Shown here: positions 33,368 through 44,457 of the stretch, piece by piece
Position numbering within the stretch: the first letter of the stretch is position 1
Layout: every line of letters begins with the position of its first letter
Assembly (NCBI RefSeq): GCF_000240225.1
Contig: NZ_AGUD01000295.1
Coordinates: forward strand, 1-64,000
Length of the DNA: 64,000 nt
Direction: 5' to 3'
Origin: Patulibacter medicamentivorans
GTDB taxonomy: Bacteria; Actinomycetota; Thermoleophilia; Solirubrobacterales; Solirubrobacteraceae
Position numbers and translations under genes: made by a program
Notes under the pieces: generated by a model
Told to the model about the DNA's origin: nothing
The model's input: only the letters and a program-made list of their open reading frames with translations
Database searches by the model: none

Positions 33368-33410
33368 GCCTCTTCTTCCGGTTGGAGCCCGAACGTGTGA
33401 CACGACGCGG

Positions 33411-33442
33411 CGCGGCCGGCACCCGTCCGGGCGCCGGCCGCG
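33411..33442 (-). terminator. Hairpin after the large secreted repeat protein gene
   Basis: A perfect 10-pair stem CGCGGCCGGC / GCCGGCCGCG with a 12-base loop lies about 25 bases past the stop at 33468 on the minus strand. Confidence 0.55.
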
Positions 33443-33467
33443 AGGTCCTACCGCTGCGGCTCCGCGA

Positions 33468-36400
33468 TCACGGCGCCGGGTGGTTCTTGCAGAGGGCGTG
33501 GTTGATGACCTCCGTCGCCTGCTCCGCCTTCAGCTTCCCCTTCCCGAGCTTCCCGGCGTCGGTGAGGATGAACCCGCCGTGGCACTCGATGGCGCCCGTG
33601 GCCCAGTAGTCGTTGTAGTTGGCGTCCTCGTTGATGCCCCACGAGCCGGTGTGCCACATCGCCAGCCGGTCGTCCGCCCGCAGCCCGTCGAGCTTGTAGC
33701 TCAGCCGGTTGACCGTGTTGGTGTCGTCGGTGCCGTAGCGGATGTGCAGCCGTCCGAACACCGGGTGCCCGTCGGTGTCGATCCAGACGTGACCGCGCAG
33801 GCGGTTCTTCTCGGTCTTGAAGTCGTCCATCGACATGTCGACGGCGAGCTTCTGGGCGACCAGGTCGCTGACGATCACGCCGTCCAGCGCGTTGCCGTCG
33901 GCCAGGGTGCAGGTCGCGCCTGCGTAGCAGACGGTCAGCTCCTGAACCGTGAACGGCGAGGACGCGTCGACGAAGATCGACCCCGAGTCGTTGCGGGTGC
34001 CGTTCGGCTGCGGGAAGCCCGCCGGCTGGCGGCCCAGCCGCTTGTCGATCAGGTACGCGTCCGAGGTCGCGCACCAGCGGTAGGTCGAGTAGCAGGCGCG
34101 GAGCTTCTCCGGCAGCGCGCCGGTGCTCATCGTCAGCTTCTTCGTTCCGCCCGCGTTCGACGAGAGGGTCAGCCCCGGCGACGTGCCCTGCGCCTCGTAC
34201 TCGACGTCCGCCAGCTGCTCGTCGTAGTCCCCGCTCGCCCCGACGTCGACCGTCAGCTTCGTCTTCGGGCGCAGCTTCGCCAGCCGGCCGCTGAGGAAGA
34301 AGTGGTCCTTGCCCGACGCCTCGTACTCGCCGGGCTCCGTCTCCGGCATCTCGAAGTCGACCCCGAACGGCCGTCCGGCGACCGCGTCGACGTTGGCGAC
34401 GGTGACCGAGCGCTCCGGCTCGCCCTCGGGCTGCTCCTTCGGCGCCTGGAGGAGGAGCCCGCGCAGACCGCTCAGCCGGCCGACCGCGTAGAACTCCTCC
34501 GGCTTCTCGACGTAGTCGAAGCCGTCCTCGTTGGCCGGGATCCGGCTGCTGACCAGGTTCGCCTGGTCGAGCCGGCTCTCCTTCTCGGTCATCCGGGCCT
34601 CGATCCGGCCGATCGGGTCGGCGGCGCTGACCTCGATCCGATCGCTGGTCTTGACGGTGAACGCCTTCGGCACGTCGGTCACGTCGAGCCCGGCGTAGCG
34701 GGCCCGGTCGGTGATCGTCACGTCGCGGACCGTCAGCTGCGCGTTGGCGATCGGGGCGCCGGCCGACCACTGGATCAGCTGGCCGCCCTTGCCGTTGGGC
34801 GCCAGGCTCAGACGGGCCTTGGGCGGCAGCTTCGACAGCACGAGCCGGCCGCGCAGCGGCTTGTCGGCGCCCTTCAGCGGCATCCGCAGGACCGCCTCGA
34901 ACGGCTTGCCGGCGACGCTGTCGGCCGCGACCACCTGTGTGGTGCCCGGGTCGACCTCGAAGCTGCGCAGGCCGTGGATCGCGACCGCGACGGCGAACTT
35001 CGCCTGCTCGTCGACGTAGGTCGCGCCGTCGGTCGCGACCGGCGGCGCGATCGCGTGCTCCTCGCTGTCGGCCAGGCGCAGGCGCGCGCCGCCGACGGGG
35101 TCGGCCGCCGTCATCTCGAGCTTGCCCGAGTCGCGAGTGGCGATCGTGAACTGCTTCGGCAGGTCGGTCACGGCCAGGCCCGCGTAGCGTGCCCGCTCGG
35201 TCAGCCGCACGTCGCGGACGGCGATCGTCGCGCTCGGCACGCCGGCGTCGGCGCTCCAGCCGACGAGCTTGCCGCCACCGGCTCGCGGCTCCAGGCTCAG
35301 CCGTGCCTTCGGCGGCAGCTTCGACAGGTCGACCTCGGCCCGCAGGGGCTGGGGCAACCCGCTCTGCGGCATCGTCACCCGGGCCCCGAACGGCTTGCCC
35401 GCCGCGCTGTCGACGGCCACCACCTGCTTGTCGCCCGAGCGCAGCTCGAAGCTGCGGACCCCGCGGATCCGGGCCGCGACGCCGAAGCTGGCCGGGGTGT
35501 CGACGTAGGTCACGCCGTCCTTGCCGGCCGGCGGGGCGATCGCGTTGGCGGCCTGGTCGACCAGCCGCATCCGGACCTCGCCGATCGGCGCCGAGGCGCC
35601 GCCGACGATCGTCCCGTCGGGCGAGGACTGCAGGGTCAGCTTGCCCGGCAGCGCGTCCGCCTCGACGTCGAGCACGTCGGCGCGATCGGTCAGGTCGAAG
35701 CCGCGGAAGTGCAGGTCGGCCTGGGTGACCGTGCCGGCCGCGTCGTACTGGATGCCGCGCGCGCCGCCCTGGTCGTCGAGCTGCAGGACGGTGCTCGGCT
35801 GCAGCTGCGCGACCGTGCCCCAGACCTCGTACAGGGGCCGCGGCGTACGGCCGTCGCCGCCCCCGGCGGAGATCACCGGCCCCGCGGCGTCGGACCACTT
35901 CAGGTCGACGTCGAGCGGCTGGGCGGTGGCGACGTCCGGCGCCACGCGCAGCGGCTGGTCGGTGCGCAGCGCCACGCCGCGGACATCCCGCAGGCGCGCG
36001 GCGACGTCGAACTCGTTCGGCCGGTCGCGGTAGCGCACGAAGCTGCGCGGGATCGCCTGCCCGTCGGAGATCGGCAGCGGACCCTGGCCGCCGCCCAGCG
36101 GCGCGGGCTTGCGCTCGTCGGAGAGCCGCAGCGCGACCTCGTCGATCGTGCCGCCCTCCGGCGTCAGCCGGTAGCCCTCGGCCCCGCCGACGTAGCGCGC
36201 GGTCACCTTCTTCGTCGGGCCGGTCAGCGACGCGTAGAGCGAGCGGACGCTCTGGCCGTTGGCCTGGAAGATCGGCTGGGCGCCGTCGACCTGGGCCCGC
36301 AGCTTCTTCGCCGCGGTCGACCCGTCGACCACCAGCTGATCGGCGGTCTGGTCGACGAGCAGCTTCTGCGGGACGTCCTCGGCGACGACCCCGACGTGCT

Positions 36401-37244
36401 CGCGGTCGATGCCGCCGACGAAGCGGGTGTAGTCGAAGGTCCCGCGGGCGGCGACCTGCGCGGCGTCCCACACGACGTGGCGGTCGTCCGCCCCGGTCGC
36501 GTAGGAGACCTTGGTCCAGGTCGGCAGCTTCTCGACGTGCGCGTTGATCCGCTGGGCCTCCGCCCCGGCGGTGCTGTCGACCCGCAGGTCGAGCGTCGGA
36601 CGGCCGGCGGCGGTCAGCTGGAAGACCGGCGCATCGGTCATCTGGGCGTTCAGGTCGACCTGCGCGGGCAGCGCCGAGAAGCGCGCCTCGATCTCGGTCG
36701 GGTCCTTGCGCACGTCGCCGACCGGGGTGAAGGTCGCCCCGGTGACCGCGGTCTTCGCGCCCGCGCCCTCCTGGGTCACGCCGACGCTGACGTCGGTCGC
36801 GTTCGGCGCCTTCAGCTTGGCCTTGAAGGCCGTCGGCGCGGTGTCGAGCCGGCCGTCGTAGCCGAACGCCATCCGCTTCTCGCCGGTATAGGGCAGGCGC
36901 ACCTCGACCTTGGTCCGCAGCTTCTGGCCGTCCTGCCAGCCGAGCCCGTTGCGCTTGATCTCGACGGTGGCGCTGGTGCCCGAGATCGTCAGCAGCGTCG
37001 CCGTCAGCTCCGGCGCCAGGTCGTCGTCGACGTTGATCAGCGTCGGCACGTCGATCAGGGCCTTGTGGGTGCGCACGATCGGCTGGCCGCCGGTCTCGGT
37101 CGTCGTCACGTACTCGTAGGTGAGGGTGTTGCAGAGCTGCGGTGTCAGCTCGCAGACGAGGCCGGCCCGGGCCTCGTTGGCGGGTCCGGCCAGCGCTGCC
37201 CCCAGCACGATGCCGAGGACGAGCAGGCGTCCGATCGTTCTCAC
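33468..37244 (-). CDS. Large secreted repeat protein, 1258 residues
   Basis: A signal peptide (residues 1-27, MRTIGRLLVLGIVLGAALAG then PANEARA) leads a long beta-rich extracellular protein with no anchor or membrane helix. At least four repeats of about 160 residues are visible near residues 410-560, 586-745, 748-905 and 916-1000. Two copies share almost the same core, LSKLPPKARLSL followed by RDV..T.RARYAGL.VTD.PK. Cysteines cluster at the ends (31, 38; 1051, 1058, 1106, 1112, 1221, 1252). GTG at 37242-37244 follows GGAGG. Promoter P6 lies 58 bases upstream and begins in the aroC stop codon. No family is recognised; a surface or matrix role is inference. Confidence 0.82.
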   Translation of the reverse strand: MRTIGRLLVLGIVLGAALAGPANEARAGLVCELTPQLCNTLTYEYVTTTETGGQPIVRTHKALIDVPTLINVDDDLAPELTATLLTISGTSATVEIKRNGLGWQDGQKLRTKVEVRLPYTGEKRMAFGYDGRLDTAPTAFKAKLKAPNATDVSVGVTQEGAGAKTAVTGATFTPVGDVRKDPTEIEARFSALPAQVDLNAQMTDAPVFQLTAAGRPTLDLRVDSTAGAEAQRINAHVEKLPTWTKVSYATGADDRHVVWDAAQVAARGTFDYTRFVGGIDREHVGVVAEDVPQKLLVDQTADQLVVDGSTAAKKLRAQVDGAQPIFQANGQSVRSLYASLTGPTKKVTARYVGGAEGYRLTPEGGTIDEVALRLSDERKPAPLGGGQGPLPISDGQAIPRSFVRYRDRPNEFDVAARLRDVRGVALRTDQPLRVAPDVATAQPLDVDLKWSDAAGPVISAGGGDGRTPRPLYEVWGTVAQLQPSTVLQLDDQGGARGIQYDAAGTVTQADLHFRGFDLTDRADVLDVEADALPGKLTLQSSPDGTIVGGASAPIGEVRMRLVDQAANAIAPPAGKDGVTYVDTPASFGVAARIRGVRSFELRSGDKQVVAVDSAAGKPFGARVTMPQSGLPQPLRAEVDLSKLPPKARLSLEPRAGGGKLVGWSADAGVPSATIAVRDVRLTERARYAGLAVTDLPKQFTIATRDSGKLEMTAADPVGGARLRLADSEEHAIAPPVATDGATYVDEQAKFAVAVAIHGLRSFEVDPGTTQVVAADSVAGKPFEAVLRMPLKGADKPLRGRLVLSKLPPKARLSLAPNGKGGQLIQWSAGAPIANAQLTVRDVTITDRARYAGLDVTDVPKAFTVKTSDRIEVSAADPIGRIEARMTEKESRLDQANLVSSRIPANEDGFDYVEKPEEFYAVGRLSGLRGLLLQAPKEQPEGEPERSVTVANVDAVAGRPFGVDFEMPETEPGEYEASGKDHFFLSGRLAKLRPKTKLTVDVGASGDYDEQLADVEYEAQGTSPGLTLSSNAGGTKKLTMSTGALPEKLRACYSTYRWCATSDAYLIDKRLGRQPAGFPQPNGTRNDSGSIFVDASSPFTVQELTVCYAGATCTLADGNALDGVIVSDLVAQKLAVDMSMDDFKTEKNRLRGHVWIDTDGHPVFGRLHIRYGTDDTNTVNRLSYKLDGLRADDRLAMWHTGSWGINEDANYNDYWATGAIECHGGFILTDAGKLGKGKLKAEQATEVINHALCKNHPAP

Positions 37245-37301
37245 GGTTCTCTCTCCTCCGATGAACGGGGCGCCGCCCTCCCTGACGGCGCTCCCGTGGA
37301 G

Positions 37302-37331
37302 TGAGACTGGTTGGACCGGTTCCGGCTTACG
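37302..37331 (-). promoter_or_regulatory. ECF-like promoter P6 (large secreted protein gene)
   Basis: Minus strand: CGTAAGC (37331-37325), 17 bases, GTCTCA (37307-37302). The TAA of the -35 part is the stop codon of aroC. Confidence 0.6.
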
Positions 37332-38490
37332 CCGCGGCGACCGGGACCAGCGCGGCGCAGCGCTCGCGGTAGGCCGCTAGCGCCGCCCGCACGTCGTCCA
37401 GGTGGTCGCCGCCGAACTTGCGCAGCACGGCATCGGCGAGCACCAGCGCGATCATCGCCTCGCCGACGACGGCCGCCGCCGGGACGACGCAGGAGTCGGT
37501 CCGCTCCCGCAGCGCGGCCGCGGCCTCGCCGGTCCCGAGGTCGACCGATCGCAGCGGACGGGTCAGGGTCGGGATCGGCTTCATCGCGCCTCGGATCACG
37601 AGCGGCTCGCCGGTCGTCATCCCACCCTCCAGGCCACCCGCGTGGTTCGTGTGGCGCACCAGTCCCGGGAAGATCTCGTCGTGGGCCGCCGATCCCGGGC
37701 GCGCCGCCAGCGCGAAGCCGTCCCCGAACTCGACGCCCTTGCACGCCTGGATCGAGCAGACGGCCGCCGCCAGCCGGCCGTCGAGCCGCTCCTCCCAGCT
37801 GACGTGGGAGCCGAGGCCGACCGGCAGGCCCAGCACCACGACCTCCCAGACGCCCCCGATCGACTCGTTGGCCTTGCGCTGACGGGTGATGTGATCGACC
37901 ATCGCCGCCGCCGCCTCCGGGTCGAGGCAGCGGACCGGGCTCTCGTCGACCGCGGCGAAGGCCGCCAGCTCGCGCGGACGCACGTCGGTCGCCACGTCCC
38001 CGATCCGGGTCACGTGCGAGCGGACCTCGACGTCGAGCGCTCGCAGCAGCGCCTTGGCGACGGCGCCACCGGCGACTCGTGCCGCCGTCTCCCGCGCGCT
38101 CGCGCGTTCGAGCACGTCGCGGACGTCGCGATGGCCGTACTTGAGCAGCCCGGCCAGGTCGGCGTGGCCCGGACGCGGCAGGTGGACCTCGGGGATCTCG
38201 GCGTCGACCGGCCAGGGACTCATCCGCTCGGCCCAGTTGCCGTGGTCGCGGTTGGCCACCTGCAGCGCCACCGGCGATCCCAGCGTGCGCCCGTGGCGGA
38301 CGCCGGCGGTCACCTCGACCCGGTCGCGCTCGATCCGCATCCGACCGCCGCGCCCGTGGCCGAGCTGACGGCGGGCCATGTCCTCGTCGAGCGCCTCGCG
38401 GTCGAGCAGCAGCCCGGCCGGCAGGCCCTCGACGATGCAGCTCAGTCCAGGGCCGTGCGACTCGCCGGCGGTCGTCATCCGCAGGCGCAC
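37327..38490 (-). CDS. aroC: Chorismate synthase
   Basis: A 387-residue enzyme catalysing the FMN-dependent conversion of EPSP to chorismate, the last shikimate step. Family signatures are present: GESHGPGLSCIVEGLPAGL at the N-terminus, GRGGRMRIERD, ASARETAARVAGGAVAK and GLEGGMTTGEPLVIRGAMKP. The GTG at 38490 (VRLRMTTAGESHG) is preferred because AGGAG lies 6 bases upstream and it overlaps trpC by 16 bases. It is the last gene of the aroF-trpE-G-D-C-aroC operon, supplying the substrate of TrpE/TrpG from the same mRNA. Confidence 0.97.
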   Translation of the reverse strand: MRLRMTTAGESHGPGLSCIVEGLPAGLLLDREALDEDMARRQLGHGRGGRMRIERDRVEVTAGVRHGRTLGSPVALQVANRDHGNWAERMSPWPVDAEIPEVHLPRPGHADLAGLLKYGHRDVRDVLERASARETAARVAGGAVAKALLRALDVEVRSHVTRIGDVATDVRPRELAAFAAVDESPVRCLDPEAAAAMVDHITRQRKANESIGGVWEVVVLGLPVGLGSHVSWEERLDGRLAAAVCSIQACKGVEFGDGFALAARPGSAAHDEIFPGLVRHTNHAGGLEGGMTTGEPLVIRGAMKPIPTLTRPLRSVDLGTGEAAAALRERTDSCVVPAAAVVGEAMIALVLADAVLRKFGGDHLDDVRAALAAYRERCAALVPVAAA

Positions 38491-39257
38491 GCCAGCTCCT
38501 CGCACGCGAGCCGCGGATCGGGCGCCGCCATCAGGGCCTCGCCCACCAGCACCGCGTCGACGCCGGCCGCGGCCAGCCGTCGCGCGTCGTCGACCCCGCG
38601 GATGCCCGACTCGGCCACGACCAGCGCGCCGGCCGGCATCCCGTCGAGCAGTCGGTAGGTGCGCTCGACGTCGATCGAGAAGTCGCGCAGGTCGCGGTTG
38701 TTGACCCCGACGATCCGGGCGCCGATGCTGCGGGCGACGTCCAGCTCGACCGCGTCGTGGACCTCGACCAGGACGTCCAGGCCGAGGTCGAGCGCCGCGC
38801 CGTGCAGCTCCTCCAGCCGCCGGATCGGCAGCGCGGCCACGATCAGCAGCACCGCCGACGCGCCCGCGGCCCGGGCCTCCAGCAGCTGGTACCGGTCGAC
38901 GACGAAGTCCTTGCGCAGCAGCGGCAGCCCGCAGACCCAAGCCGCCTCGGTCAGGTCGTCGAGCGCGCCGCCGAAGTGGCGCTCCTCGGTCAGCACCGAG
39001 ACCGCGGCCGCCCCGCCCCGCTCGTAGTCGCGGACGATCTCGGTCAGCTCGAGATCGACGCGGATCGCCCCACGCGACGGCGAGCGCCGCTTGTGCTCGG
39101 CGATCACCGACAGCCCGGGAGCGCAGAGGGCGGCCGCGAACGAGGGCCGCCGCGGCGCCATCAGCGCCCGGGCCTCCAGCTCCGCCGCCGGGATCCGCAC
39201 CATCCGCGCCCCCAGGTCGGCGGTCGTCGTGCGGATGATCCGGTCGAGGACGCTCAT
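38475..39257 (-). CDS. trpC: Indole-3-glycerol phosphate synthase
   Basis: A 260-residue TIM-barrel enzyme that closes CdRP to indole-3-glycerol phosphate. The catalytic lysine motifs VIAEHKRRSPSRG and LPLLRKDFVVDRYQ are present, as are VGVNNRDL and AESGIRGVDDARRL. It overlaps trpD by four bases (ATGA) and aroC by 16. It is mono-functional: no fused phosphoribosylanthranilate isomerase (TrpF) domain follows. Confidence 0.97.
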   Translation of the reverse strand: MSVLDRIIRTTTADLGARMVRIPAAELEARALMAPRRPSFAAALCAPGLSVIAEHKRRSPSRGAIRVDLELTEIVRDYERGGAAAVSVLTEERHFGGALDDLTEAAWVCGLPLLRKDFVVDRYQLLEARAAGASAVLLIVAALPIRRLEELHGAALDLGLDVLVEVHDAVELDVARSIGARIVGVNNRDLRDFSIDVERTYRLLDGMPAGALVVAESGIRGVDDARRLAAAGVDAVLVGEALMAAPDPRLACEELACACG

Positions 39258-40290
39258 GCCGCCACCCCCGCCCGCGTACGCGCCACGACGCGCTCCAGGA
39301 CCGCCGCGGCCGCCCCGCTGTCGAGCGACTCGCGAGCCATCGCCCCCGCCTCGGTCAGCGACGACGAGCGCCCGCTGACGTGGATCGTGGCCGCGGCGTT
39401 GAGGACCGCGACGTCGCGCGCGTTGCCGGGGGCACCGGCCAGCACGCGCCGCAGGACGTCGGCGTTCTCTCCCGGCTCGCCGCCGGCGACGTCGTCGATC
39501 GGCCGGCGGGTCAGGCCGAAGTCCTCGGGCACCAGGGTCCCGTCGCGGACGATCGCCCCGTCGACGATCTCGATCGCCCGCGACGCGCCCTCGAGGCTCA
39601 GCTCGTCGGCGCCGTCCTCGCCGCGGACCACGAGCGCGTGCAGCGCCCCCAGCCGGGCCACGGCCCGCGCCACCAGATCGACGCAGCCGGCGTCCGACAC
39701 GCCGATCACCTGCCGTCGCACGCCGGCCGGGTTCGTCAGCGGGCCGACCAGGTTGAAGATCGTCTGGACCCCGAGCGCACGGCGGACCGGCACCACGTGG
39801 CGCATCGCCGGGTGGTGGGCGGGAGCGAACATGAAGCCGAAGCCGGTCGCGTCGATCGACGCCGCGACGCCGTCCGGCGACAGGCCGACCTCGACGCCGA
39901 GCGCACGCAGGACGTCCGCCGATCCGGAGCGGCTGGTGCTCGACCGATTGCCGTGCTTCGCCACGCGGCAGCCGGCGCCGGCCGCGATCAGCGCCGCCAG
40001 CGTCGACACGTTGAACGTCGAGCGGCCGCCGCCGGTCCCGGCGGTGTCGACGAGGCCGTCCGGGTCGTCCAGGTGCACCGGCGTCGCCAGCTCCCGCATC
40101 GCGCGAGCGACGCCGACGACCTCGTCGACGGTCTCGCCACGCCCCCGCAGGGCCATCAGGAAGCCGGCCGTCTGCTCGGGCGCGGCCCGTCCCGACATGA
40201 TCACGCGCACCGCGGCTCCGGCCTCGCCGGCGGTCAGCTGCTCCTGCCGCGCGAGCCGTCCGAGGACCTCGCGCAGATCGCCACGACTGC

Positions 40291-40294
<4 letters not shown>
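39254..40294 (-). CDS. trpD: Anthranilate phosphoribosyltransferase
   Basis: A 346-residue enzyme joining anthranilate to PRPP. The PRPP-binding glycine loop DTAGTGGGRSTFNVST, the KHGNRSSTSRSGSADVLRAL segment and HHPAMRHVVPVRRALGVQTI are family hallmarks. The start ATG at 40292-40294 overlaps the trpG stop in an ATGA arrangement. The protein is full-length. Confidence 0.97.
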
Positions 40295-40865
<571 letters not shown>

Positions 40866-40869
<4 letters not shown>

Positions 40870-42320
40870 GCGGCACCGCCCGCCAGTTCCACGGCGCGGA
40901 CGACGGCGCGCGCCTTGTCGACGGTCTCGCGGCGCTCCCGCCACGGGATCGAGTCGGCGACGACGCCGGCTCCCGCCTGGACGTGGATCCGGCCGTCGCG
41001 GACGACCGCCGTCCGGATCACGATCGCCGTGTCGAGATTGCCGTCGTGGCCGAGCCAGCCGACCGCGCCGCCGTAGGGCCCGCGCTTGACCGGCTCCAGC
41101 TCGTCGATGATCTGCATCGCCCTGACCTTCGGCGCGCCGCTGAGAGTGCCGGCGGGGAGCGTGCTGCGCAGCGCGTCGATCGCGTGGACGCCCTTGGACA
41201 GGGTCCCGCTCACGCGCGAGACGACGTGCATCACGTGCGAGCAGCGGACCACGTCCATCAGGCGATCGACCCGCACGCTGCCCGGCTCGCAGACCCGGCC
41301 GAGGTCGTTGCGGCCGAGGTCGACGAGCATCGTGTGCTCGGCCCGCTCCTTCTCGTCGGCCAGCAGCTCGGCCTCCTGCAGCAGATCCGCCACGGGGTCC
41401 GCGCCGCGGGCACGGGTGCCGGCGATCGGCGAGGTCGTCGCGACGCCGTCGCGGACCTGCAGCAGCGGCTCGGGGCTGGCCCCGGAGAGCTGGAAGTCCT
41501 CGAAGTCGAGGAAGAACAGGTAGGGCGCGGGGTTGACCGACCGCAGCGCGCGGTGGACGTCGAACGGGTCCCCCTCCAGCGGGGCCGACCAGCGCTGCGA
41601 TGGCACCACCTGGAACGCGTCCCCGGCCTCGATGTAGCGGGTGCAGCGCTCGACCATCTCGTCGTAGCGCCCCGGCGCGACGCCGTCCCGGAACATCCCG
41701 GCCGCCACCCGCGGCGGCCCGCTGGGGCCGGCGCCGGGATCGAGCAGCCGCCCACGGACCTCGGCGATCCTCCGGCAGGCGTCCGCGTGCCCCAGCTCCG
41801 GGTCCTCCTCCGGGCGGACCGTGGCCATGATCGTGATCGTGCGGTCGACCGCGTCGAGCGCGACGACGACGTCGGTGACCATCACCGCCAGGTCGGGCAG
41901 CCCCAGCTCGTCCGGCGGAGGCGGCCCGAGCGGCTCGACGGCCCGCACGAGGTCGTAGCCGAAGAGCCCGACCGCGCCGCCGCGGAACGGCAGCGGCGGT
42001 CCGGCGTCGCGGCTCGCCCGCCCGCTGGCCTCTCGCACCAGTCGATACGGATCGCCCGGGTCGCCGAGGCGCCAGCGCAGCAGCTCGGCGGGGTGGATCC
42101 CGATGTAGGCGTGGCGCCCGGTCGGCTGCTCGCCGTCGGCCGGCTCCAGCAGGAACGAGGGGCCGTCCCCACGCAGCCGCTGGTAGGCGGCGGCCGCGGT
42201 CAGCTCGTCGTCGAGGAAGGTCGTCCAGACCGTCGCGCACTCTCCGCGGCGCGACGCCTCCCGCACCGCGCCGACGGACGGCTGGACCTCGATCGCCCGT
42301 TCGGGCGCCGCCACCGACAT
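40866..42320 (-). CDS. trpE: Anthranilate synthase component I, altered LLES motif
   Basis: A 484-residue chorismate-binding enzyme. The catalytic half has RYIEAGDAFQVVPSQR, IAGTRARGADP, EHTMLVDLGRNDLGRVCEPG, STLPAGTLSGAPKVRAM and the GGAVGWLGHDGNLDTAIVIR end. Near the N-terminus the usual LLES tryptophan-binding motif reads LLEP (SFLLEPADGEQPTGRHAYIG), so the serine implicated in feedback inhibition of enteric TrpE is a proline. The second regulatory-site block, NPAPYLFF, is close to the normal NPSPYMFF. ATG at 42318-42320 (MSVAAPERAIEV) is chosen; the longer frame overlaps aroF. Confidence 0.95.
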
Positions 42321-42324
42321 CGCC

Positions 42325-43200
<876 letters not shown>

Positions 43201-43261
43201 AAGTTCTCGCTCCGCTTCCTCGTCGCTGATGGTGCGGCCCCTGCCGCCGTTGGTTGAAGTC

Positions 43262-43291
43262 GAAGACGGCACAGGGACCATCGGCCTTACC
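43262..43291 (-). promoter_or_regulatory. ECF-like promoter P7 (aroF-trp operon)
   Basis: Minus strand: GGTAAGG (43291-43285), 17 bases, GTCTTC (43267-43262). This lies in the 108-base gap between aroF and the divergent trpB. It shares the layout of the promoters near 29-37 kb. No tryptophan-rich leader peptide is visible downstream of it. Confidence 0.55.
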
Positions 43292-43308
43292 CCGACGACG
43301 GAAACGCG

Positions 43309-44457
43309 ATGACGACCTGCACTGCCCCCGAGGCGCCACCGGCGCCGCGGCCCGCACCACCGCTCGGCGGACGCTTCGTCCCCGAGCCGCTGGTGCCGGC
43401 GCTCGACCGGCTGGAGCACGAGTGGCGCGCCGCGCGCGAGGACCGCGCCTTCCGTGCCGAGCTGGCCGCCCTGCTGGCGCGCTACGCCGGGCGACCGACC
43501 CCGCTCCAGCCGGCCGACCGCTTCAGCGAGCTCGCCGGCCACCCGGTCCTGCTCAAGCGCGAGGACCTCCTCCACACCGGTGGGCACAAGATCACCAACA
43601 CGCTCGGCCAGGCCCTGTTCGCCCGCCGCCTCGGCTTCCGCCGGCTGATCGCGGAGACCGGCTCGGGGCAGCACGGCATCGCGACGGCGACCGCCGCCGC
43701 CAAGCTCGGCCTCGCCTGCACGATCCACGTGGCGCGGGCCCCGTCGCGGGTCGCGGTCGACCAGATGCGGCTGCTCGGCGCCGACGTGCGCCCGGTCGCC
43801 GGTCCCGACGACGGGGTCCGCAGCGCCTTCGCCCAGGCGATGCGCGACTGGATGGCTGACACAGAGGGCTCGTACTTCCTGCCCGGTTCGTGCGTCGGGC
43901 CGGCGCCGCTGCCGTCGATCGTGGGGGATCTCCAGTCGGTGATCGGCGACGAGACCCGGGAGCAGTTGCGGACCGACGGGCGACGCCCGGCCAGGATCGT
44001 GGCCTGCGTCGGGGGTGGCGCCAACGCCTGGGGCATCTTCTCGGCGTTCCTCGACGACGACGTCGAGCTGGTCGGCGTCGAGGCCGGCGACGTCTGGACG
44101 GCACCGCTGACCACCGGAGCGCGCGGCGGCATCCTCCACGGGGCGCGGATCCCGCTGATCCGCGACCGCGACGGCCACGCGGTGCCGCGACGCTCGATCG
44201 CCGAGGGCCTGCGCTACCCGGGGGCGGGGCCGCAACACGGCCGGCTGCGCGACAGCGGCCGGGCGCACTACGTGGCGATCGACGACCATCGCGCCCTCGC
44301 CGCCTACCGGGCGTTCGCGCGCTGCGAGGGGATCCTGCCCGCGATCGAGGCGGCCCACGCCCTGGCCTGGGTCGCCGACCACCCGTCGGCGCTGACGGTG
44401 ATCTGCCTCTCCGGGCGGGGAGAGAAGGACCTGGCCCTGATCGCGGCGGCCTCATGA
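43309..44457 (+). CDS. trpB: Tryptophan synthase beta subunit
   Basis: A 382-residue PLP enzyme. The PLP-lysine block reads KREDLLHTGGHKITNTLGQA (usual ...NHTGAHKINNTLGQA). The catalytic-glutamate block is LIAETGSGQHGIATAT, and the phosphate loop is CVGGGANAWGIF. It keeps all key residues but departs from canonical TrpB at many normally invariant positions, for example RLGFRRLIAETGSGQ and the shortened N-terminus. It overlaps trpA by four bases and diverges from aroF. Confidence 0.94.
   Translation: MTTCTAPEAPPAPRPAPPLGGRFVPEPLVPALDRLEHEWRAAREDRAFRAELAALLARYAGRPTPLQPADRFSELAGHPVLLKREDLLHTGGHKITNTLGQALFARRLGFRRLIAETGSGQHGIATATAAAKLGLACTIHVARAPSRVAVDQMRLLGADVRPVAGPDDGVRSAFAQAMRDWMADTEGSYFLPGSCVGPAPLPSIVGDLQSVIGDETREQLRTDGRRPARIVACVGGGANAWGIFSAFLDDDVELVGVEAGDVWTAPLTTGARGGILHGARIPLIRDRDGHAVPRRSIAEGLRYPGAGPQHGRLRDSGRAHYVAIDDHRALAAYRAFARCEGILPAIEAAHALAWVADHPSALTVICLSGRGEKDLALIAAAS

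Noticed and set aside
33249-37304. 1351-codon plus-strand open frame opposite the secreted repeat protein
   Set aside because: It has no signal or domain and a biased composition. The minus-strand frame has a signal peptide, repeats and a ribosome site.
43201-43308. Tryptophan attenuator leader peptide before aroF-trpE
   Set aside because: No short frame with tryptophan codons followed by competing hairpins could be found in the gap.
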